Assembly: GCA_018064685.1 (NCBI GenBank)
Contig: JAGHUS010000006.1
Span: 1 to 64,000, forward strand
Direction of reading: 5' to 3'
Length of the DNA stretch: 64,000 nucleotides
DNA from: Bacteroidales bacterium
GTDB lineage: Bacteria; Bacteroidota; Bacteroidia; Bacteroidales; Bacteroidaceae
The notes under the pieces are model-generated. The model had not been told where the DNA came from. It saw only the letters and a program-made list of their open reading frames with translations, and did no database searches. Made by a program: the position numbers and the translations under genes. Shown piece by piece: positions 49,887 to 58,716 of this stretch (positions within the stretch are counted from its first letter, which is position 1; each line of letters opens with the position of its first letter).

Positions 49887-50315
49887 CCAAAGTTTGCCAT
49901 CCTTACGGGGAGCGACAAAATAGTGTCAAGATAGGGGCGATTTGATAACCGATAGTACCCTAAGCTGCTTCAACTATACAAAATCAACATAACACTATTG
50001 TTATTTTTATAATAGATGTGTTCTATTTTTCTGCAGATTTTGGGCTTATTTCGCCTTTTGACGACGGTCAAAATGCAGAGTGTAGCGGGGCTACATGACT
50101 TTCGCCTACAGGACTTTTGACTACGGTACAAAAGTAAAAGTAGAGAATAAGAGCAAAAGGTGTGAAAAAGAGAGTGCATATATTATAAAAGTTCACTTAC
50201 TACACATTAACTAAATAATTTTGATTACTTAGTATCTTGATTATAATGACGTCATCTATATAATGCGGAACCGAAAAGCTATAATAGAGTAGGAACAAGA
50301 AAATAGTATAAAAAA
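49887..50315. other. Intergenic region with short hairpins, no gene seen
   Basis: The 429-bp gap has no credible gene. It contains two similar stems, ttttgac/gtcaaaa near 50056-50075 and acttttg/caaaagt near 50112-50134. A TAATTTTG box (50216-50223) could serve the next gene. The shape suggests a dispersed noncoding element. Confidence 0.45.
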
Positions 50316-50525
50316 ATGAAGAAAATACTTTTGTTAGGTGCAATGTGCCTTCTTAGTATGGGAGCGTATGCGTCTCAAACTATCCGTTTAAGTTGCGGTA
50401 TCGAGGTTCAGACTGTCGATCCCAGTTTTTTCCCAAGCCTGGAAGAATATGCTGACTTTATTGCTGAGTTGGAGGAGGATTTCTGTGGTGTGAAGCGTGA
50501 CCAAAATACAGACCTTAAGCCTTAA
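50316..50525 (+). CDS. Small exported protein, 69 aa
   Basis: The product has a signal peptide (MKKILLLGAMCLLSMGAYA), leaving a mature peptide of about 50 residues (SQTIRLSCGIEVQTVDPSFF..., acidic and ending DQNTDLKP) with two cysteines. I do not recognise it. It lies between the DUF3244 gene and a GLPGLI gene on the same strand. A long-range 12-bp stem follows at once, so it may be terminated or attenuated there. Confidence 0.6.
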   Translation: MKKILLLGAMCLLSMGAYASQTIRLSCGIEVQTVDPSFFPSLEEYADFIAELEEDFCGVKRDQNTDLKP

Positions 50526-50537
50526 ATACTAACTAAG

Positions 50538-50597
50538 GATGTGTCAAGTGTGGTTTAAAAATCATTTCTTGTTTTCACGATTCATACTTGACACATC
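50538..50597 (+). promoter_or_regulatory. Long-range stem between the small peptide and GLPGLI genes
   Basis: gatgtgtcaagt (50538-50549) pairs perfectly with acttgacacatc (50586-50597) across a 36-nt loop. It lies in the 92-bp gap between two genes and could stop or attenuate transcription. There is no T run. Confidence 0.55.
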
Positions 50598-50617
50598 TAT
50601 AAGAATCCATTGTTAAG

Positions 50618-51493
50618 ATGAAATACAACCGGCGTTTCTTTGCTCTCGCTTTTTTTCTATTTCACTTCACCAGTCTTGTTGTCTGTGCTCAAGAGGAGGA
50701 TCCGAACGCGTGGAGAAAGCGATTAAATTACTTTTATCCGGAAACAGTGCTGGATAGCAGCAATGTGGAGTGCATCTACGACTATTATGTTACGGATACA
50801 GTGCGTAATGAAAGGAAAAGAACGGAGTTTATTTTGCTGCATGGCAAGCAGTACTCTAAGTATATGGATTACGAGGCTTACCGTTTGGATTCGGTAGAGT
50901 GTACCAGGGACAGAACGAAACTAACTTGGGGAGATTGTGACGATATTCGTAAGGAATATAATATTATTACTACGACGAGTTCACTTATCTATTTGTTGAA
51001 AGACCATGCAAGTGGTATGATACAGGTGTTTGACAAGGTGTTTATGGACAAATATACTTACCTTGACTCTCTTGCCAGATTTGAGTGGGAACTGGTTGAT
51101 TCGACCCGTGAGGTTTGCGGCTATGTCTGCCACAAGGCTACCACAAGTTTCCGTGGACGTAAATGGACAGCCTGGTATTGTGACCTGCCCATAAATGACG
51201 GCCCATGGAAGTTCTCCGGTCTCCCCGGATTGATATTGGCTATCTACGACACATCCACTTGTCAACGCTTCATAGCTAATACCATCAGAATGGGAAAAAG
51301 TTGCATAAAACGTATAGAGAGAGACGACATAAAGACAACCCGAGAGAAATTCAACAAAGCTTTGAAGCAGTATAAGGAAGACCCAAGAGGCTTGAGGCAC
51401 GCAATGGGCATCGAAGTGAAAGTTGTGAACAATGGTGGTGAAACGGGAACGCCTTATCGGCGCGGTTTTTATAACCCCTTAGAGTTAGAGTGA
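50618..51493 (+). CDS. GLPGLI-family exported protein
   Basis: The 291-residue protein has a signal peptide (RFFALAFFLFHFTSLVVCAQ) and the name-giving motif FSGLPGLILAIYD near residue 200, preceded by GRKWTAWYCDLPINDGPWKF. GLPGLI proteins are common in Bacteroidetes, usually next to TonB-type barrel genes, and have no fixed function. Its TGA overlaps the start of the barrel gene (TGATG), so the two are coupled. Confidence 0.88.
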   Translation: MKYNRRFFALAFFLFHFTSLVVCAQEEDPNAWRKRLNYFYPETVLDSSNVECIYDYYVTDTVRNERKRTEFILLHGKQYSKYMDYEAYRLDSVECTRDRTKLTWGDCDDIRKEYNIITTTSSLIYLLKDHASGMIQVFDKVFMDKYTYLDSLARFEWELVDSTREVCGYVCHKATTSFRGRKWTAWYCDLPINDGPWKFSGLPGLILAIYDTSTCQRFIANTIRMGKSCIKRIERDDIKTTREKFNKALKQYKEDPRGLRHAMGIEVKVVNNGGETGTPYRRGFYNPLELE

Positions 51494-54135
51494 TGCGCCT
51501 CTTCTGCCGTTTCATACTGGTTTGTGTGCTGCTTGTCGTGTTTCCACTAACCGTCAGTGCTCAAGGGCGCTTAGCGGGAACGGTGACCGACGAGGCAGGT
51601 GTGCCTCTGCCCTCGGTCGTTGTAAAAGTGTATGACGAGACAGGAAGCAAGATGCTGACCTATGCCATGACAGATGTGCACGGGAGATATGCTGTTGAGG
51701 TGAAGCAATCAGTAGAAAAGGTGATGGTGCGGTTCAACTGCATGGGATTTGTACAAAAAGAATGCAAGGTTGACAAGTTCGGGACTCAGGAGCACATCAC
51801 ATTGAAGGAAGGGCAGACGGAGATGAAGGAGGTGTCGGTACGAGCAAAACCCGTAGTTTCGCGTAATGACACCATCAGCTATAACGTAGCACGATTGAAG
51901 GATAAGAGCGACAGGACGATTGAGGATGTCATAAAGAAAATACCCGGGATAGAAGTCGAGGAATCGGGGACCATCAAGTATAACGGAAAACCCATCAACA
52001 AGTTCTATATTGAAGGTGCAGACATGCTGGGAGGCAGGTACAGCCTGGCATCAAAGAATATCGATGCTGAGGATGTAGCCACTGTGAGTGTATATGAAAA
52101 TCATCAGCCAAAACGTGTACTGAAGGATATTGCCATCTCTGACCAGGCCGCGCTTAACCTGAAACTGAAAAATGGTAATATGCTTCGGCCCATCGGCAAT
52201 GCTTCTGTAGGTGCGGGGTTGGGGGATAAGGCCTTGTGGCAAGCCGGTCTCTTCACACTCTTGGTGTCACCCAAGAAGCAATATCTCGTCACATTAAAGG
52301 GTAACAACACGGCAGCACTATACGATGACGAGGCGGCAGACTATTTCAGTACCTCATCCAGTCGCAATGCCCTTGTCAGCGATTTGCTGCATCCCTCTCT
52401 TTCCGGTCCTTCCTATATCTCGGCAAGCCGAAGCTGTGACAATCGTTCTGCAATAACGACCTATAATTCTCTCCATACGTTGTCGAAGGACGTACACCTG
52501 AACGTCAATGGAGGGTACCACTACAATCATCTGGACAACAGAATAGATAAGGCCAGTACGTTCACGACATCGGATGGTGTGGGTGTGGTGGTTAACGAGA
52601 ACACACGGAATAGCATTGGCTCGCATGCTGGTTGGCTGAAATTAAAATACGAAAGCAACAAGGACTCGGCTTACGTTAATGAACAACTCAGTGCAGAGGG
52701 AAAATTGCAGGATGGTGAGTGCAAGATAGCAACGTCTGCTCCTGTGAGACAATATGTCAAGTCTGCCAACTATCTTGTCACCAATCATCTCGAAATGATT
52801 TGGCGACGTAACGGTCATGCTTATAACTTCAAGTCGATAACGTCGCTGGGTAATTCACCCAAAAACATGCTGGATGCACTCACGCCCGGTGTCTCGGGAG
52901 GCGATTCGCTCATCGTGAGTCAGAATATTGACGGGCTGAGGTTTCACAATCAGGAGTCGTCGTACTACAAATGGGCACTTTCGCACATGGTGACGTTGGG
53001 GGTTGATGGTCTTTTCCAACTGGATTATGACAAGATGAATGCCACAATGATGCATGCCGCTGATGGTACAGAAATGCAATACGGAGGTCGTCAGATACAG
53101 GCAGAGGTAGCTCCTTCACTGGGGCTGCGTTTGAACCAGGACATGAACGCGAGCATCAATCTTGTAACACAATATGGCAGCCTGCATTACCGCGACCAGA
53201 TAAGCCGGGAGGACTATCGCTATGACCGTCCTCGCGTCGGGCTACGCACTTCTTTCGCTTACAGAATAAAGCAGAATGTGCGACTGACGTGTGGCGCTAG
53301 CCATCTGGGTACGATGGGCAACATGTTCAACTATGTTACCATACCACTTTATCTCACCTATCGTGATCGCAGTGTACTGGGGTCGGGACGGCATGACTAT
53401 AAGACCAAGACTACGGTCAATGTGAATCTGAACTGCCACGACGTGATAACGGGTCGTAATGCCAATCTGACAGCGCATTACCAGCATGTGCATGGCAATG
53501 TGTCCAGCGGCAGTGATGTATCGCAAAATCAAACTTCGACATTCTATACCCAGCATGGAAGTAATACCGACTCGTGGCTTATCGTAGCCAATGTCTCAAA
53601 AAACGTGTATGACTGGCACACGATATTCTCACTGCGTGGTGAGATGGCGCTCAATGGCGCACAGATGTATCGCCAAAACACTTTTTTTCGTTTTCACAAT
53701 GACATCTATGCTGTCGAGGGACGTTTGCAGTCTTCCATCCTTCAACAGATGCTGACTGTCAATGTCAGCGCCCAGTATATTCTTTCGCTTCAGCATGGCG
53801 GTTTGTTGACAGCGCCTAACCGGCAAAACGATTACAACATGAATGCAGAGGTTACTCTGGTTCCTCTGTCGGGATGGCAAGTTTATTTGCGTTGCAATGC
53901 TTCATTTATTCAGAAACCTTCATGCGATACTTCTGCATCTCGCTATAACCGACACTCGTATCTGGATGTAGGTTCTCAATATGCTTTCAAAAAGTTTCTG
54001 CTGGAATTATCCCTTCGCAACGTGACAAACCGTCGCCAGTATCACGTGCGCCAGTTCTCGGCCTTAGATACATACGACTACCTCTACCATCTCCGTCCCA
54101 TCGAAGGAGTGTTGACGGTTCGCTACAATCTTTAG
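51493..54135 (+). CDS. TonB-receptor-like outer-membrane barrel with carboxypeptidase-regulatory domain
   Basis: The 880-residue protein starts at ATG 51493 within the GLPGLI stop. It has a signal peptide, a carboxypeptidase-D regulatory-like domain (about 25-110: GTVTDEAGVPLPSVVVKVYDETG), a plug-like domain (IPGIEVEESGTIKYNGKPINKFYIEGADMLGG, about 150-230) and a long beta-barrel. The usual TonB-box was not seen. SusD is absent, so this is not a Sus pair. It probably passes or exports a peptide or metal complex together with its GLPGLI partner; the substrate is unknown. Confidence 0.85.
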   Translation: MRLFCRFILVCVLLVVFPLTVSAQGRLAGTVTDEAGVPLPSVVVKVYDETGSKMLTYAMTDVHGRYAVEVKQSVEKVMVRFNCMGFVQKECKVDKFGTQEHITLKEGQTEMKEVSVRAKPVVSRNDTISYNVARLKDKSDRTIEDVIKKIPGIEVEESGTIKYNGKPINKFYIEGADMLGGRYSLASKNIDAEDVATVSVYENHQPKRVLKDIAISDQAALNLKLKNGNMLRPIGNASVGAGLGDKALWQAGLFTLLVSPKKQYLVTLKGNNTAALYDDEAADYFSTSSSRNALVSDLLHPSLSGPSYISASRSCDNRSAITTYNSLHTLSKDVHLNVNGGYHYNHLDNRIDKASTFTTSDGVGVVVNENTRNSIGSHAGWLKLKYESNKDSAYVNEQLSAEGKLQDGECKIATSAPVRQYVKSANYLVTNHLEMIWRRNGHAYNFKSITSLGNSPKNMLDALTPGVSGGDSLIVSQNIDGLRFHNQESSYYKWALSHMVTLGVDGLFQLDYDKMNATMMHAADGTEMQYGGRQIQAEVAPSLGLRLNQDMNASINLVTQYGSLHYRDQISREDYRYDRPRVGLRTSFAYRIKQNVRLTCGASHLGTMGNMFNYVTIPLYLTYRDRSVLGSGRHDYKTKTTVNVNLNCHDVITGRNANLTAHYQHVHGNVSSGSDVSQNQTSTFYTQHGSNTDSWLIVANVSKNVYDWHTIFSLRGEMALNGAQMYRQNTFFRFHNDIYAVEGRLQSSILQQMLTVNVSAQYILSLQHGGLLTAPNRQNDYNMNAEVTLVPLSGWQVYLRCNASFIQKPSCDTSASRYNRHSYLDVGSQYAFKKFLLELSLRNVTNRRQYHVRQFSALDTYDYLYHLRPIEGVLTVRYNL

Positions 54136-54165
54136 GGCAGTAAAACTGGAATCATAACAACAAAA

Positions 54166-54208
54166 AGATTCTCTCCAAGGATTGTCGACAATCACTTAGA
54201 GAGAATCT
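54166..54208 (-). terminator. Terminator of tRNA-Leu and of the barrel gene
   Basis: Stem agattctctc (54166-54175) pairs with gagagaatct (54199-54208). On the minus strand it is followed by TTTTTG, so it is a rho-independent terminator for the tRNA. It also lies 30 bp past the barrel gene on the plus strand. Confidence 0.8.
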
Positions 54209-54211
54209 GTG

Positions 54212-54299
54212 TGGTGCCTCGAACGGGACTCGAACCCGTACGGCCGTTATGGCCAAGGGATTTTAAGTCCCTCGTGTCTACCAATTCCACCATCAAGGC
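54212..54299 (-). tRNA. tRNA-Leu (anticodon UAA)
   Basis: The minus-strand 88 nt fold as a class II tRNA. The 7-bp acceptor stem is GCCTTGA with TCGAGGC, CCA is encoded at 54212-54214, the variable arm is long, and the anticodon loop ACTTAAAAT carries UAA. It is convergent with the barrel gene. Confidence 0.96.
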
Positions 54300-54389
54300 A
54301 GCCTTGCGGGTGCAAAGGTACAATAAAAAATTAAGAATTAAGAAATAAGGATTAAGAATTTTGCATTTTTTGAAGGAAAAAGTGTTTGT

Positions 54390-54803
54390 TTACCTTTTAC
54401 GCTTGAAGAATTCCTTCATCAACGCTGCACATTCGGCCTCCATGACACCTGCGCGCACCACCGTCTTGGGGTGCAGGGCCTGGGGTGCAAACCGCTGATA
54501 GCCACGCTTCTCGTCGCTTGCACCAAACACCACACCGCCTATCTGCGACCAGCCCAGGGCTCCGGCACACATGATGCAGGGCTCGACGGTGACGTAGAGG
54601 GTGCATTCGTTGAGGTATTTGCCTCCCAGATACTCGGCCGCAGCCGTGATGGCCTGCATCTCGGCATGAGCAGTGACATCGTTGAGGCGCTCGGTCATGT
54701 TATGGGCACGGGCTATGATGGTGTCGCGACACACCACCACAGCTCCTACCGGTATCTCATCCTCGTCGAAGGCACGACGCGCCTCCTTGAGCGCTTCGCG
54801 CAT
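54390..54803 (-). CDS. tadA: tRNA-specific adenosine deaminase
   Basis: TadA converts A34 to inosine in tRNA-Arg. From the ATG at 54803 the 137-residue product has the zinc and catalytic motif HAEMQAI and PCIMCAGAL. A start 6 codons earlier (MNYELY) lies in the flanking aattatgaatt repeat, so the repeat supplies that alternative N-terminus. The next gene upstream is the HD-domain gene at 55027. Confidence 0.93.
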   Translation of the reverse strand: MREALKEARRAFDEDEIPVGAVVVCRDTIIARAHNMTERLNDVTAHAEMQAITAAAEYLGGKYLNECTLYVTVEPCIMCAGALGWSQIGGVVFGASDEKRGYQRFAPQALHPKTVVRAGVMEAECAALMKEFFKRKR

Positions 54804-54806
54804 ATA

Positions 54807-55026
54807 TAATTCATAATTCATAATGCATAATTCACTTATGATAATTCATAATTCATAATGCATAATTCATAATTAGGCTGGCGCTTGGACAATGCATAAT
54901 TCATAATGCATAATTCATAATTAGGCTGGCGCTGTGTGACTTTCTCACCGTTTAGGGGGTGGAGGGTCTGCTAATTCGAATGTATACGCTCAAAGAGCGT
55001 TCTAATTATGAATTATGAATTATGAA
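54807..55026. repeat. AT-rich repeat region with ggctggcgct units
   Basis: Many aattcataatt units surround two direct copies of taattaggctggcgct. They fill the gap between tadA and the HD-domain gene and match the family at 29868, 30515 and 32671. Confidence 0.85.
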
Positions 55027-55875
55027 TTATTTTACGACGTGTGTATCCAGCGCAAAGACCTTCTCCATATTACCCGCAAACTCGATGGCATCGGTCTTGG
55101 CCGAGAGATTGTCGAGGAGGTTGATGATGACGGCTTCCTGCATGCAGGGCACGACGGGACTGCCGTAGTCACGCTGTCCGTGATGTGCCAGGATGCAATG
55201 CACGATGCGGTACTGCTCGTCCTGAGCCACGCCTGCCTTGGCAAGGATGGACTGCAGGGCCATGGCCGACATATAGATGTGGCCGAGCAGGTACATAGCC
55301 TCTTGGGTGTTGCCTTCGCGGTCGTACTCGCGCTGCTTGCCATAGTCGTGGAAGAGGATGCCCAGGACGCAACGCTCTATCTTGATCTCGTAGGGCAGAC
55401 AGGGATAGAGCCCCTCCAGCATATGCAGCATCTGCCATGTGTGGGTGACAAGGCCACCGGGGAAGGCGTGATGAACGCTGGTGGCAGCGGGATACTCCTT
55501 GTAGGCATCGTAGAGCTTGGGGGCCCATTCCTGCACGATGCCCTTCAGTGTCTGGTCGGTGCAGAAGGCGCAGAGTGTCTCGATGGTCTTGTCCCAGTCG
55601 GCACGTGGCGTGGCATGGGGCACGAGATGGTAGAGGGGGTGTTCGGGCACAGCCATCTGGCGTACTATCATATCGTTGAGGCCAGCCGACTTCTTGCCTT
55701 GGTTGTCCTTTATATTTAGGAAAGAAACGAGCTGTCCGACTACGGGTCCCTGGTTGGGAGCCACGTCCCACACAGCCAGGGTGATGGGCTCGTCCTCGTT
55801 GGCCAGTTTCAGCGTAACGAAGGGGCTGCCCTTCGACGTTATGCCGTTGCTACGGCTAAGAGTGATGTATTCCAT
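55027..55875 (-). CDS. HD-domain protein of the YhaM 3'-5' exoribonuclease type
   Basis: The 282-residue protein begins with an OB-like nucleic-acid-binding region (about 1-75, ITSKGSPFVTLKLANEDEPITLAVWDV). An HD domain follows with HHAFPGGLVTHTWQM, ILFHDYGKQREYD and LAHHGQRDYGSP. The order matches YhaM/CBF1-type 3'-5' exoribonucleases, metal-dependent enzymes that degrade RNA or DNA ends. RNA turnover here is inferred from family. The tandem repeats at 55892-55972 lie just upstream. Confidence 0.85.
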   Translation of the reverse strand: MEYITLSRSNGITSKGSPFVTLKLANEDEPITLAVWDVAPNQGPVVGQLVSFLNIKDNQGKKSAGLNDMIVRQMAVPEHPLYHLVPHATPRADWDKTIETLCAFCTDQTLKGIVQEWAPKLYDAYKEYPAATSVHHAFPGGLVTHTWQMLHMLEGLYPCLPYEIKIERCVLGILFHDYGKQREYDREGNTQEAMYLLGHIYMSAMALQSILAKAGVAQDEQYRIVHCILAHHGQRDYGSPVVPCMQEAVIINLLDNLSAKTDAIEFAGNMEKVFALDTHVVK

Positions 55876-55891
55876 TGTCTTTATTTTGATA

Positions 55892-55972
55892 AGGTTAGAG
55901 GTTTTAGGTTTTAGGTTAGAGGTTAGAGGTTTTAGGTTTTGGGTTAGAGGTTTTGGGTCAAAGGTTATAGAT
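55892..55972. repeat. Tandem ggttagaggttttaggtt-type repeat
   Basis: Head-to-tail units of about 10-14 bp (aggttagaggttttaggttt) lie before the HD-domain gene. The reverse-strand counterpart is at 56034-56113, so the two arrays are inverted relative to each other around a short spacer. Confidence 0.85.
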
Positions 55973-56033
55973 ATTATACCTTTTCCAGCTTGGATGTAGT
56001 ATTGATGGGGTTATTCATGAGGCTATTTGTAAC

Positions 56034-56113
56034 ATACCTATAACCTATAACCCAAAACCTATAACCCAAAACCTATAACCTAAAACCTATAACCTAAAAC
56101 CTATAACCTAAAA
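56034..56113. repeat. Tandem cctataacccaaaa-type repeat, inverted copy
   Basis: Units such as cctataacccaaaacctataac run to the stop of the metalloprotease. They are the complement type of the array at 55892-55972, and RNA across both could pair. Confidence 0.85.
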
Positions 56114-56117
56114 ACTT

Positions 56118-58475
56118 TTACTTGATCACCAACGCACGGCTGATGAGGTCGTTGAGGTTCTGGAAGTGTGCTGTGGTGCTGGCAGCGGTCTTTGTCTTCA
56201 GCTGCTTGAGGGCTGCGAGAGAAGCCGCACGCAGGTTGGCAGGAGTGCTGGTGCCCTTGAAGAGGGTGATGAGCTGCTCAACGTATGCCGACTGCATAGC
56301 CTCGTGATAGCGGTCGGTCTTGGTGGCCGAAGGCATGATGAGGCGGTTGAGGTCGTTGACATACTCCTCGGCGGTGTAGGTGTCGTTGAGATATGACAGA
56401 CGGCTCACCAGACTGGTCACGGCATTGGTAGCGATGCGGATAGTGAGCTGCTGAGGATCGCTCGAGATGCGCTTGGCGTAAGGCAGGTCGCGCAGCCAGG
56501 TAGGCTCGGCGATGATGTTGCGCTTCACATACTCCAGGGCTGCCAACTGCTTGGCACGGGGCTGGGGAGCGTAGATGTCGCCAGCCTCATCGGCAGTGCG
56601 GTAGTTCATCAAGGTTCCACCGATGTTGTTGATGACATGGTTGTTATAACGCACAAACTGATTGGCCATCTGGCTCCACATCGTGCTGAGGTTCTCGCCA
56701 TAGATGTCACTGTCATCCTTGGTCCACGACTGCAGGTTGACAATCTCTCGTTTCAGGTTCTTGATGCCATACTCGCTGGCCTTGACAGCATCATCGCCCA
56801 GGTCCTCGGTCTGACGGCGCGGATCGTTGCGATAGCCCTCGCCATCGCCCCACCACAGACGCTTGTTCTTCTGTGCAGCAGCCGTCATGCTCTCCAGCAT
56901 CTTGTGGTCTTCGGCAGCACTCTTGGCTCCGAACATTGGCTTGTAACCCCACTCGATGGCCCACTTGTCGTAGTCGTTGATGCGGGGGAAGATGCCGACT
57001 TGCGAGATGCCGTCTTCGGGCTGTGCCACGTAGTTGAAGCGGGCATAGTCCATGATAGAGGGAGTGTGACCGTACTTCTCGACCCAAGCCTTGTTGCGCA
57101 GCGAGTCGACGGGCACGGTGCTCGACGAACCGAAGTTGTGACGCAGACCGAGCGAGTGGCCTACCTCGTGAGAAGAGACGAAACGGATGAGCTGCCCCAT
57201 CAGTTCCTCGTCGTAGTTCATCTTGCGTGCAGCCTCATCGATGCTGCTAGCCTGTACCATGTACCAATCATGAACGAGCGACATCACATTGTGATACCAA
57301 CAGATGTGGCTCTCGATGATCTCACCACTGCGGGGGTCGCTGACGTGGGGACCGTAGGCATTGGCAATGGGCGAAGCCAGGTAGCGGATGACGCAGTAGC
57401 GGGCATCCTCCATCGACATGGTAGAGTCCTCGGGCCACTCCTCGCCACGGATGGCGTTCTTGAAGCCTGCCTTCTCGAAGGCTACCTGCCAGTCGTTGAC
57501 ACCCTGGATAAGGTACTTGCGCCACTGCTTGGGCGTAGCGGGATCGATGTAGTATACGATGGGCTTCACGGGCTCGACGAGCTCGCCACGGCGCATCTTC
57601 TCCACGTCCTCGGGACGGGGCTCCAAGCGATAGCGGGCAATATAGCGAACGGACTGTACACGCTGCTGATCGTCGTTATAGCTGTTGTAGTCCTCGGTGA
57701 AATAGCCTACGCGGGGATCGTAAAAACGGGGCATCATGGGTTCCTTGGGAAGGAGCACGAAGGAGATGTTCAAACCCAGAGTGACCTTGCCCGTGGCACG
57801 AGCTGCGGCCAGCGAGGTGCTGGTAGAGCCGTAGGTCTTGGTGACACGCACCTCGGTGTTGGTGGGGAACGACTTGATGTCCTCGATGTAGCTGCCCATC
57901 ATACCGGTCAGGTTGAACTGCTTCTTGACGCTCTGCGAGACGCTGATGGCAGGGTTGTCCTCGTTGAAGAAGCTACGCACCTTGATCTTATAACCGTTCT
58001 TCTCGCGCTTCTCCACCTTGAAGGTACCGATGATGGGATTCTCGTTGCTGATGGTGATGGCCTTGCTGATGCTGTTGGTCGAATCGGCATAGTTGACCAA
58101 CAGGCGGGCACGCATCACGATCTGGCTGTCGGCCACCATCTCGAAGTAGACGGTCTGCTCGTTGAGCTGCTCGCCACCGAAGACACCACTGCCAGCGGGG
58201 GTTGAGGTGTAGCGGGTGGTGGTGAGGAAGTCGCGTCCCATCAGTGAGTCGGGAATCTCGAAGAACCAGTCTTCCTTCATCTTCGTGACGTGGAACAGAC
58301 CATTGCGGTCGACCGATGGTTTGGGAGCGGGCTTGGGTTTGGGGGCAGGTGCCTCAACCTTCTTTTTCTTCTTCTTGAAAAGTCCTGCTTGGGCGGGGGT
58401 GGCGCCAGAAAGACAGAAAGCAAGTCCCAATAGGAAAAGTCCCTTGAAGGGACGTACAAATGAAATTCGTTGCAT
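56118..58475 (-). CDS. Zinc-dependent metalloprotease, DUF5117 type, exported
   Basis: The 785-residue protein has a signal peptide (ending about residue 31) and a Pro/Lys-rich linker. It carries the DUF5117/5118-type regions and the extended zinc motif HEVGHSLGLRH near residue 434, which fits the metzincin-like M10-type active site. A Met-turn-like SIMDYARFNYV follows. It probably cleaves proteins in the periplasm or outside the cell; substrates are unknown. The gene is divergent from LemA. Confidence 0.88.
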   Translation of the reverse strand: MQRISFVRPFKGLFLLGLAFCLSGATPAQAGLFKKKKKKVEAPAPKPKPAPKPSVDRNGLFHVTKMKEDWFFEIPDSLMGRDFLTTTRYTSTPAGSGVFGGEQLNEQTVYFEMVADSQIVMRARLLVNYADSTNSISKAITISNENPIIGTFKVEKREKNGYKIKVRSFFNEDNPAISVSQSVKKQFNLTGMMGSYIEDIKSFPTNTEVRVTKTYGSTSTSLAAARATGKVTLGLNISFVLLPKEPMMPRFYDPRVGYFTEDYNSYNDDQQRVQSVRYIARYRLEPRPEDVEKMRRGELVEPVKPIVYYIDPATPKQWRKYLIQGVNDWQVAFEKAGFKNAIRGEEWPEDSTMSMEDARYCVIRYLASPIANAYGPHVSDPRSGEIIESHICWYHNVMSLVHDWYMVQASSIDEAARKMNYDEELMGQLIRFVSSHEVGHSLGLRHNFGSSSTVPVDSLRNKAWVEKYGHTPSIMDYARFNYVAQPEDGISQVGIFPRINDYDKWAIEWGYKPMFGAKSAAEDHKMLESMTAAAQKNKRLWWGDGEGYRNDPRRQTEDLGDDAVKASEYGIKNLKREIVNLQSWTKDDSDIYGENLSTMWSQMANQFVRYNNHVINNIGGTLMNYRTADEAGDIYAPQPRAKQLAALEYVKRNIIAEPTWLRDLPYAKRISSDPQQLTIRIATNAVTSLVSRLSYLNDTYTAEEYVNDLNRLIMPSATKTDRYHEAMQSAYVEQLITLFKGTSTPANLRAASLAALKQLKTKTAASTTAHFQNLNDLISRALVIK

Positions 58476-58520
58476 AAGGTCTATATTTTGATTTAGTTAT
58501 TCAACGTAGTCTAAACACGG

Positions 58521-58528
58521 CAAAAGTA
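58521..58528 (-). promoter_or_regulatory. -7 box for the DUF5117 protease gene
   Basis: On the minus strand TACTTTTG matches TAnnTTTG and lies 46 bp before the coding start. No clear -33 TTTG was found. Confidence 0.45.
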
Positions 58529-58601
58529 GTAATATTTTTTAAGAAAAAGGCATGATGAGTGCTTAAAAAACTAAAAAGAAAGAAAAAAGAGCCTTTTTTG
58601 C

Positions 58602-58632
58602 TTGTTGTATATAAAATAATAATGTACCTTTG
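58602..58632 (+). promoter_or_regulatory. Promoter for lemA
   Basis: TACCTTTG (58625-58632) fits TAnnTTTG, with TTGT (58602-58605) 19 bp upstream. It is divergent from the protease promoter. Confidence 0.55.
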
Positions 58633-58716
58633 CCGTAATTCATGACACGCCTTCTTTCTGCCTAAGGCACCCCCAAAATGGGGAGAAGGTCTTTTAACCT
58701 TTAAAATATTATCATA

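Noticed and set aside
49970-50179. A 69-codon minus-strand frame in the 49.9-50.3 kb gap
   Set aside because: It covers a hairpin-rich repeat-like stretch and is more likely noncoding.
56637-58205. A 522-codon plus-strand frame opposite the DUF5117 protease
   Set aside because: It has no motif or ribosome binding site and lies fully within the protease gene.
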